From the NCBI GenBank assembly GCA_004352715.1, contig SCFE01000086.1:922790-986789 (forward strand): DNA of 64,000 bases, read 5' to 3'. The stretch is from Hofstenia miamia. Lineage: Eukaryota > Xenacoelomorpha > Acoela. Shown here in pieces: positions 10,370 to 21,909 of the stretch; position 1 is the stretch's first letter; every line of letters begins with the position of its first letter. A model generated the notes under the pieces. The model was not told the origin of the DNA and did not search any database. It worked only from the letters and a program-made list of their open reading frames with translations. A program made the translations under genes and the position numbers.

Positions 10370-11750
10370 ATGATATCAGTTGGCTAGAAAATTTATGTAT
10401 AAAGACTACAGTTAATGCACAAACAGGAAATTCTATCCAATAGCTTACTACAAACAAATTGTCTCTTAGAAGTAATAAAGCACTTGAAAAATCCCTTGTC
10501 ATTTACTTAATGCAATACTTAACCACTTATTTGAATACTCAAGGATTTCTAAGGCCTTTTTGCTCTTTTTGAAAACAAATGTTAACAACCTTTATAATAG
10601 AATTTCCCATATTTACCTTTCCATATATTTATTTTAAAATAAATTATTTTAACAGAAGAAAGATTTACTTAATTTAAGAATTTCTTCAATGACCTTGGGA
10701 AAATGCGACTCTGAGTCTTTTTTAAATCACTAAAGACTATGTCAATAATAATTGTAGCATTGATGAAAATGCTCTCAAGTGCAAAAATCTTAAATATTGC
10801 TAGGAAATACTATAGAGTTTGTCGAATATTTCCGAACATACTATTTTTGGGAAGTTGGTTGATTAGAACATACCTTCTCCAACAACTAGAGTTTGCCTGG
10901 AAACAATTTTCCAAACCTGCTTTTGTTAATGTGCGGCATTGGCAGTTGTCTAGGTTTGATTGAGGTAAACCGCCTAGATTGACGACACTACATTTTTTAC
11001 AATTCTTTCAAAAAATCATTACTAATTAACAAAATGAAGTTTCAAAGTGAACTTATGCAATGGAAGATGTGTAATAGCATAGATATCAATACGTTCAATT
11101 TCCATGTGTAATCTTCAAGAGAGTAAAATTATATCAGAATTAAAACTGACCATGTCTTTGCAGTTTAGGCTTGCATCTATCAGAAAATACGATCCTACTG
11201 TTTTGATTCCAGGTCTTAGTGATTGCGATTCATTTTATAATGAAAATACCGTTTTCATTTATCAGAACCCAGGAAATATTGTCGGCAGCATTTGTGCAGT
11301 CTTTACGCAGCCAAAAGAACATTTTTCCTTTAACCAATCAAATTGTGAAGTCATTGCTGTTTTTAGGCATTTAAGACAGCTAAAATTCAGCCATGGAAGT
11401 GATCGCAGCATTTGTGTTTTTAAGCAGCCATAAGGCGACTATCGAAATGAAACAGGCAGTAAATTAGCATTTAGAGTCGCAAAATGACAGCAAATTCAAA
11501 TTATTTATAGATCATTATCTGGAATCATAGATTCTTACGGTTTTATTTACAAACAGTCTTTAAAACCCCAAATAACAAAATTATATGTCAAAAGAGGAAA
11601 CTATGACAGTTTGCATACCTTTTTATACCATTGTCAATAATATAGCAACACACGTATGCACAGAAATATGTTTAATTTAGGGTTTTAGTTTCAAAAAATT
11701 CAAATTTTGGAGAATTTTGTTAAATAATTACTAACATAATTTATTTTTTT
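10370..11750 (+). repeat. Unclassified 1.5-kb repeat, copy A (5' truncated by gap)
   Basis: Nearly identical over its length to 12226-13337 (copy B) and inversely to 49416-50955 (copy C). Relative to B and C it lacks a ~23-bp segment near 10908. It contains the 109-codon frame listed separately. Comparison with C sets the right edge near 11750. No transposase or reverse transcriptase motif is visible. Confidence 0.85.
11104..11433 (+). CDS. Conserved 109-codon frame in repeat copy A, unknown function
   Basis: I do not recognise this protein. The frame is open at the same length in all three copies of the 1.5-kb repeat despite several amino-acid differences among them (for example KYDPTV/KYEATV, QNPGNIVGS/QGPGNIFGS). 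It is rich in hydrophobic residues and Cys, has no obvious signal peptide, and its last 40 codons lie on a degenerate internal DNA repeat containing GCAGCATTTGTG and TTTAAGCAGCC. It may be a genuine small ORF of a non-autonomous element or an accidental frame; three near-identical copies cannot separate the two. There is no evidence of introns. Confidence 0.25.
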   Translation: MCNLQESKIISELKLTMSLQFRLASIRKYDPTVLIPGLSDCDSFYNENTVFIYQNPGNIVGSICAVFTQPKEHFSFNQSNCEVIAVFRHLRQLKFSHGSDRSICVFKQP

Positions 11751-12084
11751 ATTTATATTAACAAATTACACTTTTCTAGATAATCATCTTACTAGTAGGA
11801 GTAGTTTTGGTATAATTCCAACATAAATATGTAAGTTTGTGTTATTATGAATAGCTGTATTATTTTAATGTCGTTCATATTGAAGTATATATTTCAAGGT
11901 TTCTCATTTTTAGTGCCATAGAATTTTTCATATTACATTACGTAACTTAGCAATAAATTACTTAAATATACATTAATGTAATTTGAAATTATCATTTTAA
12001 AGTAATATAATTATTAACATTTTTTATTTTAATTTTGTTAATCATAATTACTTTACATTAATAGGAGATGAAAATCCTAAATTT
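11751..12084. other. Spacer between repeat copies A and B
   Basis: Very AT-rich, absent from copy C, no recognised content. Confidence 0.5.
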
Positions 12085-13337
12085 TAAAAATTTTGATGTT
12101 AGTTTTTGTAATTTGTATATGGTAAGCATGACTTCGTCATTTAAGCATGAATGAATAAAGAGCTTGTTAGTGTTATTACTGTTTTTTTACTTTTGTGTCA
12201 TTTTGAGAGCCTCAAATAGAAAATAAATGATATCAGTTGGCTAGAAAATTTATGTATAAAGACTACAGTTAATGCACAAACAGGAAATTCTATCCAATAG
12301 CTTACTACAAACAAATTGTCTCTTAGAAGTAATAAAGCACTTGAAAAATCCCTTGTCATTTACTTAATGCAATACTTAACCACTTATTTGAATACTCAAG
12401 GATTTCTAAGGCCTTTTTGCTCTTTTTGAAAACAAATGTTAACAACCTTTATAATAGAATTTCCCATATTTACCTTTCCATATATTTATTTTAAAATAAA
12501 TTATTTTAAAACAAGAAAGATTTACTTAATTTAAGAATTTCTTCAATGACCTTGGGAAAATGCGACTCTGAGTCTTTTTTAAATCACTAAAGACTATGTC
12601 AATAATAATTGTAGCATTGATGAAAATGCTCTCAAGTGCAAAAATCTTAAATATTGCTAGGAAATACTATAGAGTTTGTCGAATATTTCCGAACATACTA
12701 TTTTTGGGAAGTTGGTTGATTAGAACATACCTTCTCCAACAACTAGAGTTTGCGTGGAAACAATTTTCTGTTTTTACATGAAATAATATTTTCCAAACCT
12801 GCTTTTGTTAATGTGCGGCATTGGCAGTTGTCTAGGTTTGATTGAGGTAAACCGCCTAGATTGACGACACTACATTTTTTACAATTCTTTCAAAAAATCA
12901 TTACTAATTAACAAAATGAAGTTTCAAAGTGAACTTATGCAATGGAAGATGTGTAATAGCATAGATATCAATACGTTCAATTTCCATGTGTAATATTCAA
13001 GAGAGGAAAATTATATCAGAATTAAAACTGACCATGTCTTTGCAGCTTAGGCTTGCATCTATAAGAAAATACGAAGCTACTGTTTTGATTCCAGGTCTTA
13101 GTGATTGCGATTCATTTTATAATGAAAATACCGTTTTCATTTATCAGGGCCCAGGAAATATTTTCGGCAGCATTTGTGCAGTTTTTACGCAGCAAAAAGA
13201 ACATTTTTCCTTTAACCAATCAAATTGTGAAGTCATTGCTGTTTTCAGGCATTTAAGACAGCTAAAATTCAGCCATGGAAGTGATCGCAGCATTTGTGTA
13301 TTTAAGCAGCCATAAGGCGACTATCGAAATGAAACAG
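12085..13337 (+). repeat. Unclassified 1.5-kb repeat, copy B (3' truncated by gap)
   Basis: In direct orientation with copy A. The left edge, defined by the end of similarity with copy C, lies near TGTTAGTTTTTGTAATTTG at about 12093. The opposite end of the repeat (seen in A and C) carries ACTAACA, giving a weak TGTTAGT/ACTAACA terminal inversion. It ends at a 1000-N gap. Confidence 0.85.
12986..13315 (+). CDS. Conserved 109-codon frame in repeat copy B, unknown function
   Basis: Same frame as in copy A, full length, differing at about nine residues. Unknown function; see copy A. The next frame continues into the gap and carries no information. Confidence 0.25.
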   Translation: MCNIQERKIISELKLTMSLQLRLASIRKYEATVLIPGLSDCDSFYNENTVFIYQGPGNIFGSICAVFTQQKEHFSFNQSNCEVIAVFRHLRQLKFSHGSDRSICVFKQP

Positions 13338-14337
13338 NNNNNNNNNNNNNNNNNNNNNNNNNNNNNNNNNNNNNNNNNNNNNNNNNNNNNNNNNNNNNNN
13401 NNNNNNNNNNNNNNNNNNNNNNNNNNNNNNNNNNNNNNNNNNNNNNNNNNNNNNNNNNNNNNNNNNNNNNNNNNNNNNNNNNNNNNNNNNNNNNNNNNNN
13501 NNNNNNNNNNNNNNNNNNNNNNNNNNNNNNNNNNNNNNNNNNNNNNNNNNNNNNNNNNNNNNNNNNNNNNNNNNNNNNNNNNNNNNNNNNNNNNNNNNNN
13601 NNNNNNNNNNNNNNNNNNNNNNNNNNNNNNNNNNNNNNNNNNNNNNNNNNNNNNNNNNNNNNNNNNNNNNNNNNNNNNNNNNNNNNNNNNNNNNNNNNNN
13701 NNNNNNNNNNNNNNNNNNNNNNNNNNNNNNNNNNNNNNNNNNNNNNNNNNNNNNNNNNNNNNNNNNNNNNNNNNNNNNNNNNNNNNNNNNNNNNNNNNNN
13801 NNNNNNNNNNNNNNNNNNNNNNNNNNNNNNNNNNNNNNNNNNNNNNNNNNNNNNNNNNNNNNNNNNNNNNNNNNNNNNNNNNNNNNNNNNNNNNNNNNNN
13901 NNNNNNNNNNNNNNNNNNNNNNNNNNNNNNNNNNNNNNNNNNNNNNNNNNNNNNNNNNNNNNNNNNNNNNNNNNNNNNNNNNNNNNNNNNNNNNNNNNNN
14001 NNNNNNNNNNNNNNNNNNNNNNNNNNNNNNNNNNNNNNNNNNNNNNNNNNNNNNNNNNNNNNNNNNNNNNNNNNNNNNNNNNNNNNNNNNNNNNNNNNNN
14101 NNNNNNNNNNNNNNNNNNNNNNNNNNNNNNNNNNNNNNNNNNNNNNNNNNNNNNNNNNNNNNNNNNNNNNNNNNNNNNNNNNNNNNNNNNNNNNNNNNNN
14201 NNNNNNNNNNNNNNNNNNNNNNNNNNNNNNNNNNNNNNNNNNNNNNNNNNNNNNNNNNNNNNNNNNNNNNNNNNNNNNNNNNNNNNNNNNNNNNNNNNNN
14301 NNNNNNNNNNNNNNNNNNNNNNNNNNNNNNNNNNNNN
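13338..14337. other. Assembly gap, 1000 N
   Basis: Second exact 1000-N placeholder. Together with the first gap it brackets the A/B repeat pair, so copy number there is unresolved. Confidence 1.
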
Positions 14338-15306
14338 GGATATTAGTTGAATAAATGTTGAATTATTGTCTCGAGAAGCAATACAGTGTTTTTATCTAAT
14401 ATTTAATTACGAAATTGCAACATTTTCAGATACACTACCTGTGAGGTAGCCATACTAGATGCGCTTTTTTAAGGTGGTATCGCCAATAGCCCTAGCTACA
14501 GTTGACAATTAATTTATCTCAAAGTAAATTATATATTTACATAATATATATTATATTAGTGATATGTAAGACAATGTTTGAAAAAGTTTAATATAATTGT
14601 TTTTGAAGATAATTTGTAGTATTTTTTGTAGGAAATGCAAGATTTATAATTTGGAATATTGCATGATCTTTTAATTTTAGAATTTAGTTGTACAAAACAT
14701 TTTTTTTAAAAAGTTAATTAAGAGAAAGGCTAAAAATTTAGTGTAAAATAATAAAGAAACAAATCTTACTTTAAGTCGTTAATTCATAAGACTGTACATG
14801 TATCATGAAAGTCGTTATAAATTAGCTGTACAAACAAAAGCATAAACTAAATGTTGGTGAAGTGTAAGTATGGTTGTGGTGAAATTCTTAAATAGTGATT
14901 TGTACAAAATAAATTTAAAAAAATTTTGAAATTTCATCGTCTTTGAAATTTTATTTTTAAATACTTATTAGTAAAAAAGAAAATGTCTTTCTTGAGTAAA
15001 TGTGGGTATTTATAAAAAATAGAGTCAATTTAAGAAATAATTTTGAAATTGGTCAGCAAAAATCTGCGTTAGTCGCACAACTCAAAGAATCTTCTCGTAC
15101 TCCACAATTTCCTAGTGAATGGAATTCGCAATGCAACGAAATTTGGAAAAATGTGCGATGTGTATCTCCCTCTCTTGACAATCCCACAAGCAACATCACC
15201 GTGACTGTTCAAGAGAGAGTGGGCATTTTTATATTACTTAAATAATTTTTCATTAAAATATTTGCACAATACACTGTAAACTACAGTAATACCTTTGATG
15301 AAATTG

Positions 15307-15308
<2 letters not shown>
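14338..15308. other. AT-rich interval with one unassigned short frame
   Basis: A frame at 15000-15245 (81 codons, Trp/Cys/Ser-rich centre) stands out slightly from the AT-rich surroundings, but shows no domain and no splice signals that I can defend. Otherwise nothing recognised. Confidence 0.4.

Positions 15309-15354
<46 letters not shown>
15309..15354. repeat. (TA)n microsatellite
   Basis: About 46 bp of TA repeats, about 80 bp upstream of the first exon of the Helitron-like gene. Confidence 0.95.
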
Positions 15355-15359
<5 letters not shown>

Positions 15360-15432
15360 CACTAAACTAAAAATAATTGAAACCATAAAATACGTAAAAT
15401 CACAATATAATTTTTAGAAAAATAAGCTCAAG

Positions 15433-16246
15433 ATGACTAAGAAGCAAAAGAATTCAGCAAAAATTCAGAAGATGAATGAAGTTAGAAAAAGAAATCGCGA
15501 TGACAACATTTCGAAAGGTTTCAATGCAACAAATGTAAGGAATTTTATATTAATTTAAAAGATCTCCCCATATAAAATTATTAATTTTGAATATTCTTTT
15601 TTTATTAAATTTTACTTTCCAATAAATTATAAAAATCAAGATATGAAAATATTAATCACAAACAGAAACTAAATAACATCATATTATTAATTAATTCGTT
15701 TTTAGGCGACTTCCTCTATGAATGTTTCAGACTTCAATACAGAAACGTCTATAACACCTTCAGTACAAAGTTATGGTTATGTGGTGCCACCGCTTTCCTC
15801 GTTTGAGGCCACCACTCCCATACCAACTACTGTAAGAATATTATTTTTTTGGTATTTCTCAATAACTTTGGTTTGCAATAACTTTACTATAATTTTAATT
15901 ATAATATAAAAATTAATTAATACAAATATAAAATAAACTAAATATTAACTATAAATAATACTACTTAAGGCTATCAAAGAATGTAAAAAAGCAAGGAAAA
16001 AGAAAGCCGTGAATCCAGCTCTCCAAATGAAGGAAATTATTAAACAACCGAGATATAGTTTACGAAACATAAGTGAAATTGTAAGTCTTTATTATTATTT
16101 GTTAGAACATATTAATTTACAACTAATTTTATATATAATAAAAATTATTTATATAATTGAGATACAATTATACTTAGATATCTCCTTCAATCAATGACAC
16201 TTCCGCTCCAGTGGATATCGCAAGCAAGGTTTCTTCTAATGAAAAG
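15433..16246 (+). CDS. Four phase-0 exons, N-terminal part of a Helitron-associated gene
   Basis: Four exons join without breaking frame: 15433-15534 (ATG start, very Lys/Arg/Asn-rich), 15706-15831, 15970-16080 and 16178-16246. Lengths are 102, 126, 111 and 69, all multiples of three. Each is bounded by AG before and GT after (donors GTAAGG, GTAAGA, GTAAGT, GTATAT), giving 136 codons. The protein is basic at the start, then Ser/Thr-rich, then basic again. It resembles the low-complexity leader that precedes Helitron-type Rep proteins, and it lies directly upstream of the Rep-like frame at 16.57 kb in the same orientation. The functional link is inferred from position and from a similar exon series before the second Rep-like fragment at 20-21.6 kb. 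An ordinary host gene invaded by a Helitron is the alternative. Confidence 0.5.
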
Positions 16247-16569
16247 GTATATATCTTAAAATATAAGAAAACACGTACTTCCAAATATATATATATATGA
16301 AAGTATTAGATTACTGAGCTTCATAAATGCGACCAGTTTCGATTCAAAATCTTTATCAGAACAAATTTGGAAGGAAAATGAATTAACTACAATTAACTCC
16401 ACTTAAAATTAATTTGCATGCATTAGAAAATGTTGATCTTATAATAATTGTTTCTGTTTATTGATTAATCTTGATCTTATTTCTTTCTTTATATATAGTG
16501 ATTTTGCAATTCTTTTTTAATTGGATGTTGATGCTAAGTGACCTGAAAAATGTTAATAGATTCTTGTAG

Positions 16570-18101
16570 CAAAATTGTCTTGTCCTGTGTCTGAGCTAGA
16601 TGTTATTGTTGTGAGAAAGAAATCCCATGATGGTGAGCACCATGATTTCCGTGTTAATAAAAAAAATATATTAGACTGCCTTATGTATTTAAAAGAAAAT
16701 AACTCATTTTATAGAGATGTTGAAATAAACGAAGAAGCTTTGCAAGAACTACCTGAAGATGGATTTGTTGATTTGCAACCACACCAAATTTTGTATAGAG
16801 ATGAGAATGAGCGTGACGAACAGTTAGTTGAAGAAGGTCCTGTTGAAAGTGCAGAAAACCTAGAGAGTGAGATGCATAGAGTTGGATTGTTCAATTTGCC
16901 AGAAGAGAGAAGTATTTCTGAGAAAAAGACCCATTCAATATTTGAAGCTGTTTCTAGAAAAGAAGATGAACGACTGGAATGGCCAACCATATCTGATAAG
17001 GCCATTAATGAGTTTTCAACACCAGGCATTTTGAGCTTAGGATTTCCGAAATTGTTTCCGCAAGGTAAAGCTGACATTAATGTCCCGAGAAGGAAAAAAG
17101 TCCATTTGTCTGACCACTTTGAGCACTTGATGAGATTCCGAGATTCCCGATTTGCACAACATCCGACTTTTAAGTTTTATATTGTAAATATGTTAGAAAG
17201 ACACAGGTCTATCACAAATTCTAATGTGTATATTCAAAATCACTTTTCCAATCTATCTGATTCTGAAATTATTGCGAAAATTAAAAAAGGTGACAAAGAA
17301 TTCATAAGAGGTCTTCTATATTATCAACGTTTCTTAAAATTGTCCGTCCAAAGTTCTCAACAAAAGAAAAAAGAATGCCAATCTTTAATGCAATATGAGT
17401 CTTTTCAAAACAACACATATCCATCAGTCTTTCTTTCTTTTAGTGCTGCTGATCTTCATTCAAAAATGCTTCATGAGATTCTGCCTGACAATGAATATCT
17501 TTCGAAATCTGTTGTATCTAATGAGTGTCCAATTGAAGCTGAGTCTAATGCAATTTCATACAAAGAAGACAGACGTCTGAGAGTCGAAAATGTTGCAAGA
17601 AATCCACACTTGACCACAATCTACTTTACCAAAAAAATGAATTGCTTTGAGAAACATATTTTGAGAGACTATCTAGGAGTGAACACATCAGTCTTTGCAA
17701 AAGAAACAGGTGGAAGAGACAATTTGCACTGTCATGGACAAATTTCATTGAAAAATCAACCTGACATCCATGTATTTGAGCTAGCGTTTTCCGAACCTAA
17801 TGAGTTTCTTGGTAATTTTCTGCAAGGTAATGCTTCAATTAAACATCATGAATATATTTCATCACTTCGTTCCATCTTATTTGAGAAAATTGAAAGTTCC
17901 AGTCTTGATGTTATTGAGAAAGAAACATTCTTATCTGAAATGCACATTGCTTTTGATGATGACCTGTCGAATTCACCATTCATGTTTACATATAAAACAG
18001 CAGAATGCATAGAAAATATTAAACTTAATAATATCGTAATTGAAAATTTGAAAAAAGCAAAAACAAATTTTATACAAATAATGAACTCCCACCATGAGTG
18101 A
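16570..18101 (+). pseudogene. Helitron Rep/helicase-type protein, N-terminal and HUH part
   Basis: A ~509-codon frame with Helitron-like N-terminal features: GILSLGFPKLFPQGKADI, the HLMRFRDSRFAQHP block, a VFLSFSAADLHSKML block, and a replication-initiator HUH-type motif, LHCHGQISL. Helitron Rep proteins nick and ligate single strands for rolling-circle transposition. The frame opens at a TTG next to a possible splice acceptor (TTCTTGTAG at 16561-16569), so it is an internal exon or fragment, not a true start. The zinc-finger leader seen in the 21.2-21.6 kb copy is missing. No Tyr nuclease motif or SF1 helicase is found downstream; full-length proteins usually exceed 1300 aa, so this is truncated at the 3' side. 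Confidence 0.8.
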
Positions 18102-18506
18102 TAGGTCTCATTCCAAAGACTCCAGGTGTTACTACATTAATAGAAAATTGTCTTTCAAAATTAATTTTCCTATTGTCTAATGTGACATTGATTGAAAATA
18201 ATAGGCTTTAGTATAATATATAATTAGTATAAAATTTAAAAAAAAGTTACTAATTGTGCAAAAATTAGTCAACGACAAATAAATCGAATACTCCGCCTCT
18301 TTTTTCCTGATTGCGGAAATTTTGCAGAATGATATAATATGACTCGACTTAATTGCATTTAGCCAAGGAGTGAACAAATATTTACGAATGCTTTGGTGCT
18401 AATCAATGGCTTTCGATTACAGCCAATCAAAAATCGAGAGCCTATCTATTAATTTTTGAAAATTAATAGAATTGTGGGCATTTAAATGATTAACTAGAGA
18501 TATTTC
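18102..18506. other. AT-rich interval after the Helitron fragment
   Basis: No gene. No typical Helitron 3' hairpin-CTRR end was recognised. Confidence 0.5.
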
Positions 18507-18838
18507 ATGTAAAATCAGTACAAATAATTGATGCAAAAGGCCAAAGATCTATAATATCCTTGGAAGTCCCTTTATGTTATTTGTAATTACCATTGCTCAA
18601 GTATCTATATTCCCAGAGGCGATTTGTAATTTTATCAATTTTAAAAGATATATAAATGTTTAAAATTTTATTCAATGTAAAATCAGTACAAATTATTGAT
18701 GCAAAAGGCCAAAGATCTATAATATCCTTGGAAGTCCCTTTATGTTATTTGTAATTACCATTGCTCAAGTATCTATATTCCCAGAGGCGATTTGTAATTT
18801 TAACAATTTTAAAAGATATAAAATTTTATTCAATGTAT
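18507..18838. repeat. Tandem duplication, ~168-bp unit x2
   Basis: A unit starting ATGTAAAATCAGTACAAAT at 18507 repeats at 18675 with about 95% identity, including the segment CCAAAGATCTATAATATCC. The second unit has a short deletion near its end. Unlike the other duplications here it is not next to N bases, so it is likely real. Confidence 0.9.
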
Positions 18839-20188
18839 AAAGATAGGCTATAGATTGAATAATTGCAGAATTTTTGTGCGCCATCTATCGAAAGTCGTCA
18901 CAAAATATTTCGTCTGATGTTTTGGTGGGTGTGCATGCAGAAATTTTTCTGAATTAAAATGGTCCCTCCTATGTTCGACTGTTATAGTAGATAAATGTCC
19001 CCTGTTCTCAATGATATATGAATAATTGCATCAATCCATGACTTACTAAATTTATTAATTTAGTAGGCCATGATCGATCACAGATGACAAATTAATAGGT
19101 TCTTTATCTTTGTTTACGAAAATATCGATGATGAAAAATCTTTGCTTAAAGTTTTAAGTGAAATCAGAAGGAAAAAGCAGCGGCGAATTACTTTGAAAAT
19201 TACAAATCGAAATACGTCGATGTCATTTTGAATTTTTCACAGCTCTGTTATCAAATATAAGTTGCTTCATTGTATTTTTCTATTATTCCTATGTGTAAGA
19301 CGTTATTGATGTCAAAATTATTGATGTGGGCATCATGTTGCAAATTCAGATTGCTGTGTATATATGTAAACTATTTTTTAAATACAGGATTCTATATCAA
19401 ATTTAATGAATTTCTCAAATTAATAAAAATGATAAACCATAGCCATAAATTTGGTGTTTGAATATAGCAAAAAATATTGATATCAAGAATAACACCTAGT
19501 GATAATAAAAAAATGTAGAAACGTTTGAAAAAAATCTAAAAGGAAGGTTATTTAAAATTTTATAAAGTGTCTAGAGGGTAGGAAAGGATTTGAACCTTCA
19601 GTTACATTGTATATTAACGAATGAATGAACAAACATTCTCTTTAAGATTTTTGAAGTAAAGTTTTATTTAACAGTGACAAACATTTTCATTAAGTCAAAC
19701 AATGCTGCCAAAAATTGTGATGTTAGTTGACGCTGTAAACATCTTTAGTGATCCTCTGAAAAGGTTCGGCCTAAGGTTCACAAGCAAGCAAATGATGACT
19801 TCGCTGCTTGTGATGCAATCCAGGCTGAATTTCTCATGTAATCAAAGCATGTTTGATGTTTTCATAAGTATTCTATAAACATTAAAGCACTTTTATGTTT
19901 TCCTATATATCTGTACTGTGAATTTTGTGAAAACTATGCACTCCAAACCAGATTTGCAACTGGGTCACAATGCCTGTGGGTCACCCGGTCAGGGGCTTGT
20001 TGACCAAAATTTTCCTTAAAGATTTCGGGTCTACAATTGATTGAAATATAGTACACAAGGGTTCTCATTTCAAAGTCAGACGTATTATTAGGTAATCACT
20101 GAATTACAGAAATGCTATGTGTGCCTTCCTTAAATAGATTTAATGGTTTCAAAATTTTTTTATGCTGATTTCGTTTCTTCCGTAATAG
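18839..20188. other. Intergenic DNA with a partial hAT-type terminus
   Basis: No gene. At 19951-20035 a CAGATTTGCAACTGGGTCAC start with further GGGTCA words resembles the GGGTCA MITE family, but no matching right end or target-site duplication was found. A 24-nt sequence beginning TTCAAAGTCAGACG near 20070 recurs near 20808 on either side of the next exon group. Confidence 0.4.
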
Positions 20189-20283
20189 GTCCTATGAATT
20201 CACTTGATTATCTCGAATTTGAATCAGAAAATTCCGGCAACGGGCCTCTGAATAGATGCAATACCTCAGAGTTTTGTCAAATA

Positions 20284-20288
20284 CTATA

Positions 20289-20352
<64 letters not shown>
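20284..20352. repeat. (TA)n microsatellite within Helitron fragment
   Basis: Interrupted TA run that generates spurious Ile-Tyr frames on both strands. Confidence 0.95.
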
Positions 20353-20353
<1 letters not shown>

Positions 20354-20848
20354 TTTACATAATTTAAATTTGAATTTCATATTTCATGTTTAGCAATGCA
20401 ATAACAGAGAAAACCAAAGAAAAAGGAAGTCGGCATTGAAACCAATTCCTGTGAAAAGGACACGATTTTTAAATGTAGTCGAGGTATGATAATTATTTCA
20501 ATTTTGGCATTAATTAAAAAACAGTTTAGTTATATACATTATATTAATTGCTGAACATATGTATAGTTGCAAAATTAAAAAAATTAACAATTGGTAATGA
20601 ATATATTAGTTTTTTGAAATCGATTGAAACAGTATTGATCAACAATTTAATACAGAACTATTAGAGAATATTACTGATAGTTTAAAAAAAATTCCATACA
20701 TTTTTCTTGGAAATTATTTAATATTTTAAACTAATAAATCAATATTTATGTTAATAAAATTTTTAAGTTAATTTTGTTGCAAGTTATAGATCAAAATGTG
20801 GTTGAATTTCAAAGTCAGACGTATTATTAGGTTATCCACAGCATTACA

Positions 20849-20857
<9 letters not shown>

Positions 20858-20898
<41 letters not shown>
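20858..20898. repeat. (TA)n microsatellite
   Basis: TA run ~25 bp before a splice-acceptor-like TTTTTAG. A further short TA run at 21049-21077 interrupts the following exon-like piece. Confidence 0.95.
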
Positions 20899-20903
<5 letters not shown>

Positions 20904-21046
20904 CAAATATATTATATTTTTAGACCAATGTGGACAACAATCATACTTCAAATATACTGCAAACACGAAGTTCTACGAAAAAATTCTGTAAACATCATGT
21001 CCTTCAAAATACATGCAAGAAATGCAATGCTAATAAACGATGTGTT

Positions 21047-21077
<31 letters not shown>

Positions 21078-21560
21078 CAACGCAAAATTAAACTTACAAA
21101 ATGCATTACCTAAAAATCAGATTCCTTGTGCAAATAGGAAACCTAATAGAAGTATTTCGAGAACATCCGCAGAAAATGATGAGAAATCATATGTTGAAGC
21201 CATTAAGAATTTTGAAAATATTCTTAAAAATGAGTGAATGATTAAGAATGAGGTGTAAAATTTGTAAAGAACGATTTCCTGGATTAGTTGTCAATAGTCA
21301 AGATGTATGCAGACGATGCCAAAGATTTAAAAAGACTGTTCAACCATTTTCTTCTGAGAATGATATGGATCCTGGTGACCGTAGTAGGTGAGAGATTGAT
21401 TGCTAAGCTTTCTGTGCAAATGAATGTTTACCGACTTGATTATTTTGGCCTAATGGCAAAAGGCCATTCCATTTCCTTCACACAAGATGTTTCGTCTTTT
21501 GCCAAGAAATTGCCTCGTCCTGTGTCTGAGCTAGATGTTATTGTTGTGAGAAAGAAATCC

Positions 21561-21903
21561 CTACTACATCTTTTTGGGAATTCTGTTTTAAATTATTTGG
21601 ACCATTAATGTTTCAATGAAACTGTGTATTCGAATATTTACTAGTTTTTGATAATCCGAATCTTCTCACTGATGTTATTGCGTTTATCACTCATTTTATA
21701 AACTGAAAACTTTAAGCAAAGTATTCATATGCATAATTTAAGATATTAAAACCTTCATTAGTTGGTTGTGCACCAATCGAAAGATATTATGAATTTATAT
21801 CGCATAGCAACTTATGGAAGACCCTGTCTCTTATGTAACTTAAATAATATTCACATTAATGCGCAAAGCGGATAATTGATTTATAGTTATTTCTATTATG
21901 CAT
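21561..21903. other. Interval downstream of Helitron fragment; intron side of the LDLa gene
   Basis: No further coding exon could be identified. On the minus strand this is intron sequence following the donor at 21909. Confidence 0.4.
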
Positions 21904-21909
21904 ACTTAC

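Larger units (their letters stand above)
20189..21560 (+). pseudogene. Second Helitron Rep-like 5' fragment, split in exons, broken
   Basis: Exon-like pieces lie in order: 20189-20279 (acceptor present, runs into a TA repeat), 20394-20483 (phase-0, basic), 20924-21048 (Cys-rich, then a TA repeat), and a piece ending at 21237 with VEAIKNFENILKNE-stop. A Cys-rich segment with CKICKERF and CRRCQRF begins at 21248, and the MNVYRLDYFG...DVSSFAKKLPRPVSELDV segment at 21418-21560. This is the usual order of the Helitron N-terminal leader: zinc finger, then the VYRL block. Frames shift at about 21237 and 21390, and similarity to the 16.57-kb Rep frame ends abruptly at VVRKKS (about 21560), where an unrelated tail and stop follow. 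It supplies just the part missing at 16.57 kb. Confidence 0.7.

Noticed and set aside
9250-10502. Long open frames of about 400 codons on both strands
   Set aside because: They consist almost entirely of N bases in the 1000-N gap. The same applies to frames over 13275-14354, 40321-40622 and 43632-44220.
16575-16577. Reading position 16575 as the start codon of the Helitron Rep protein
   Set aside because: The codon is TTG, lies next to a splice-acceptor-like AG, and the homologous fragment at 21.4-21.56 kb continues upstream in frame, so this is an internal exon edge.
20143-21113. Frames rich in Ile-Tyr repeats
   Set aside because: They are translations of (TA)n microsatellites, not proteins.
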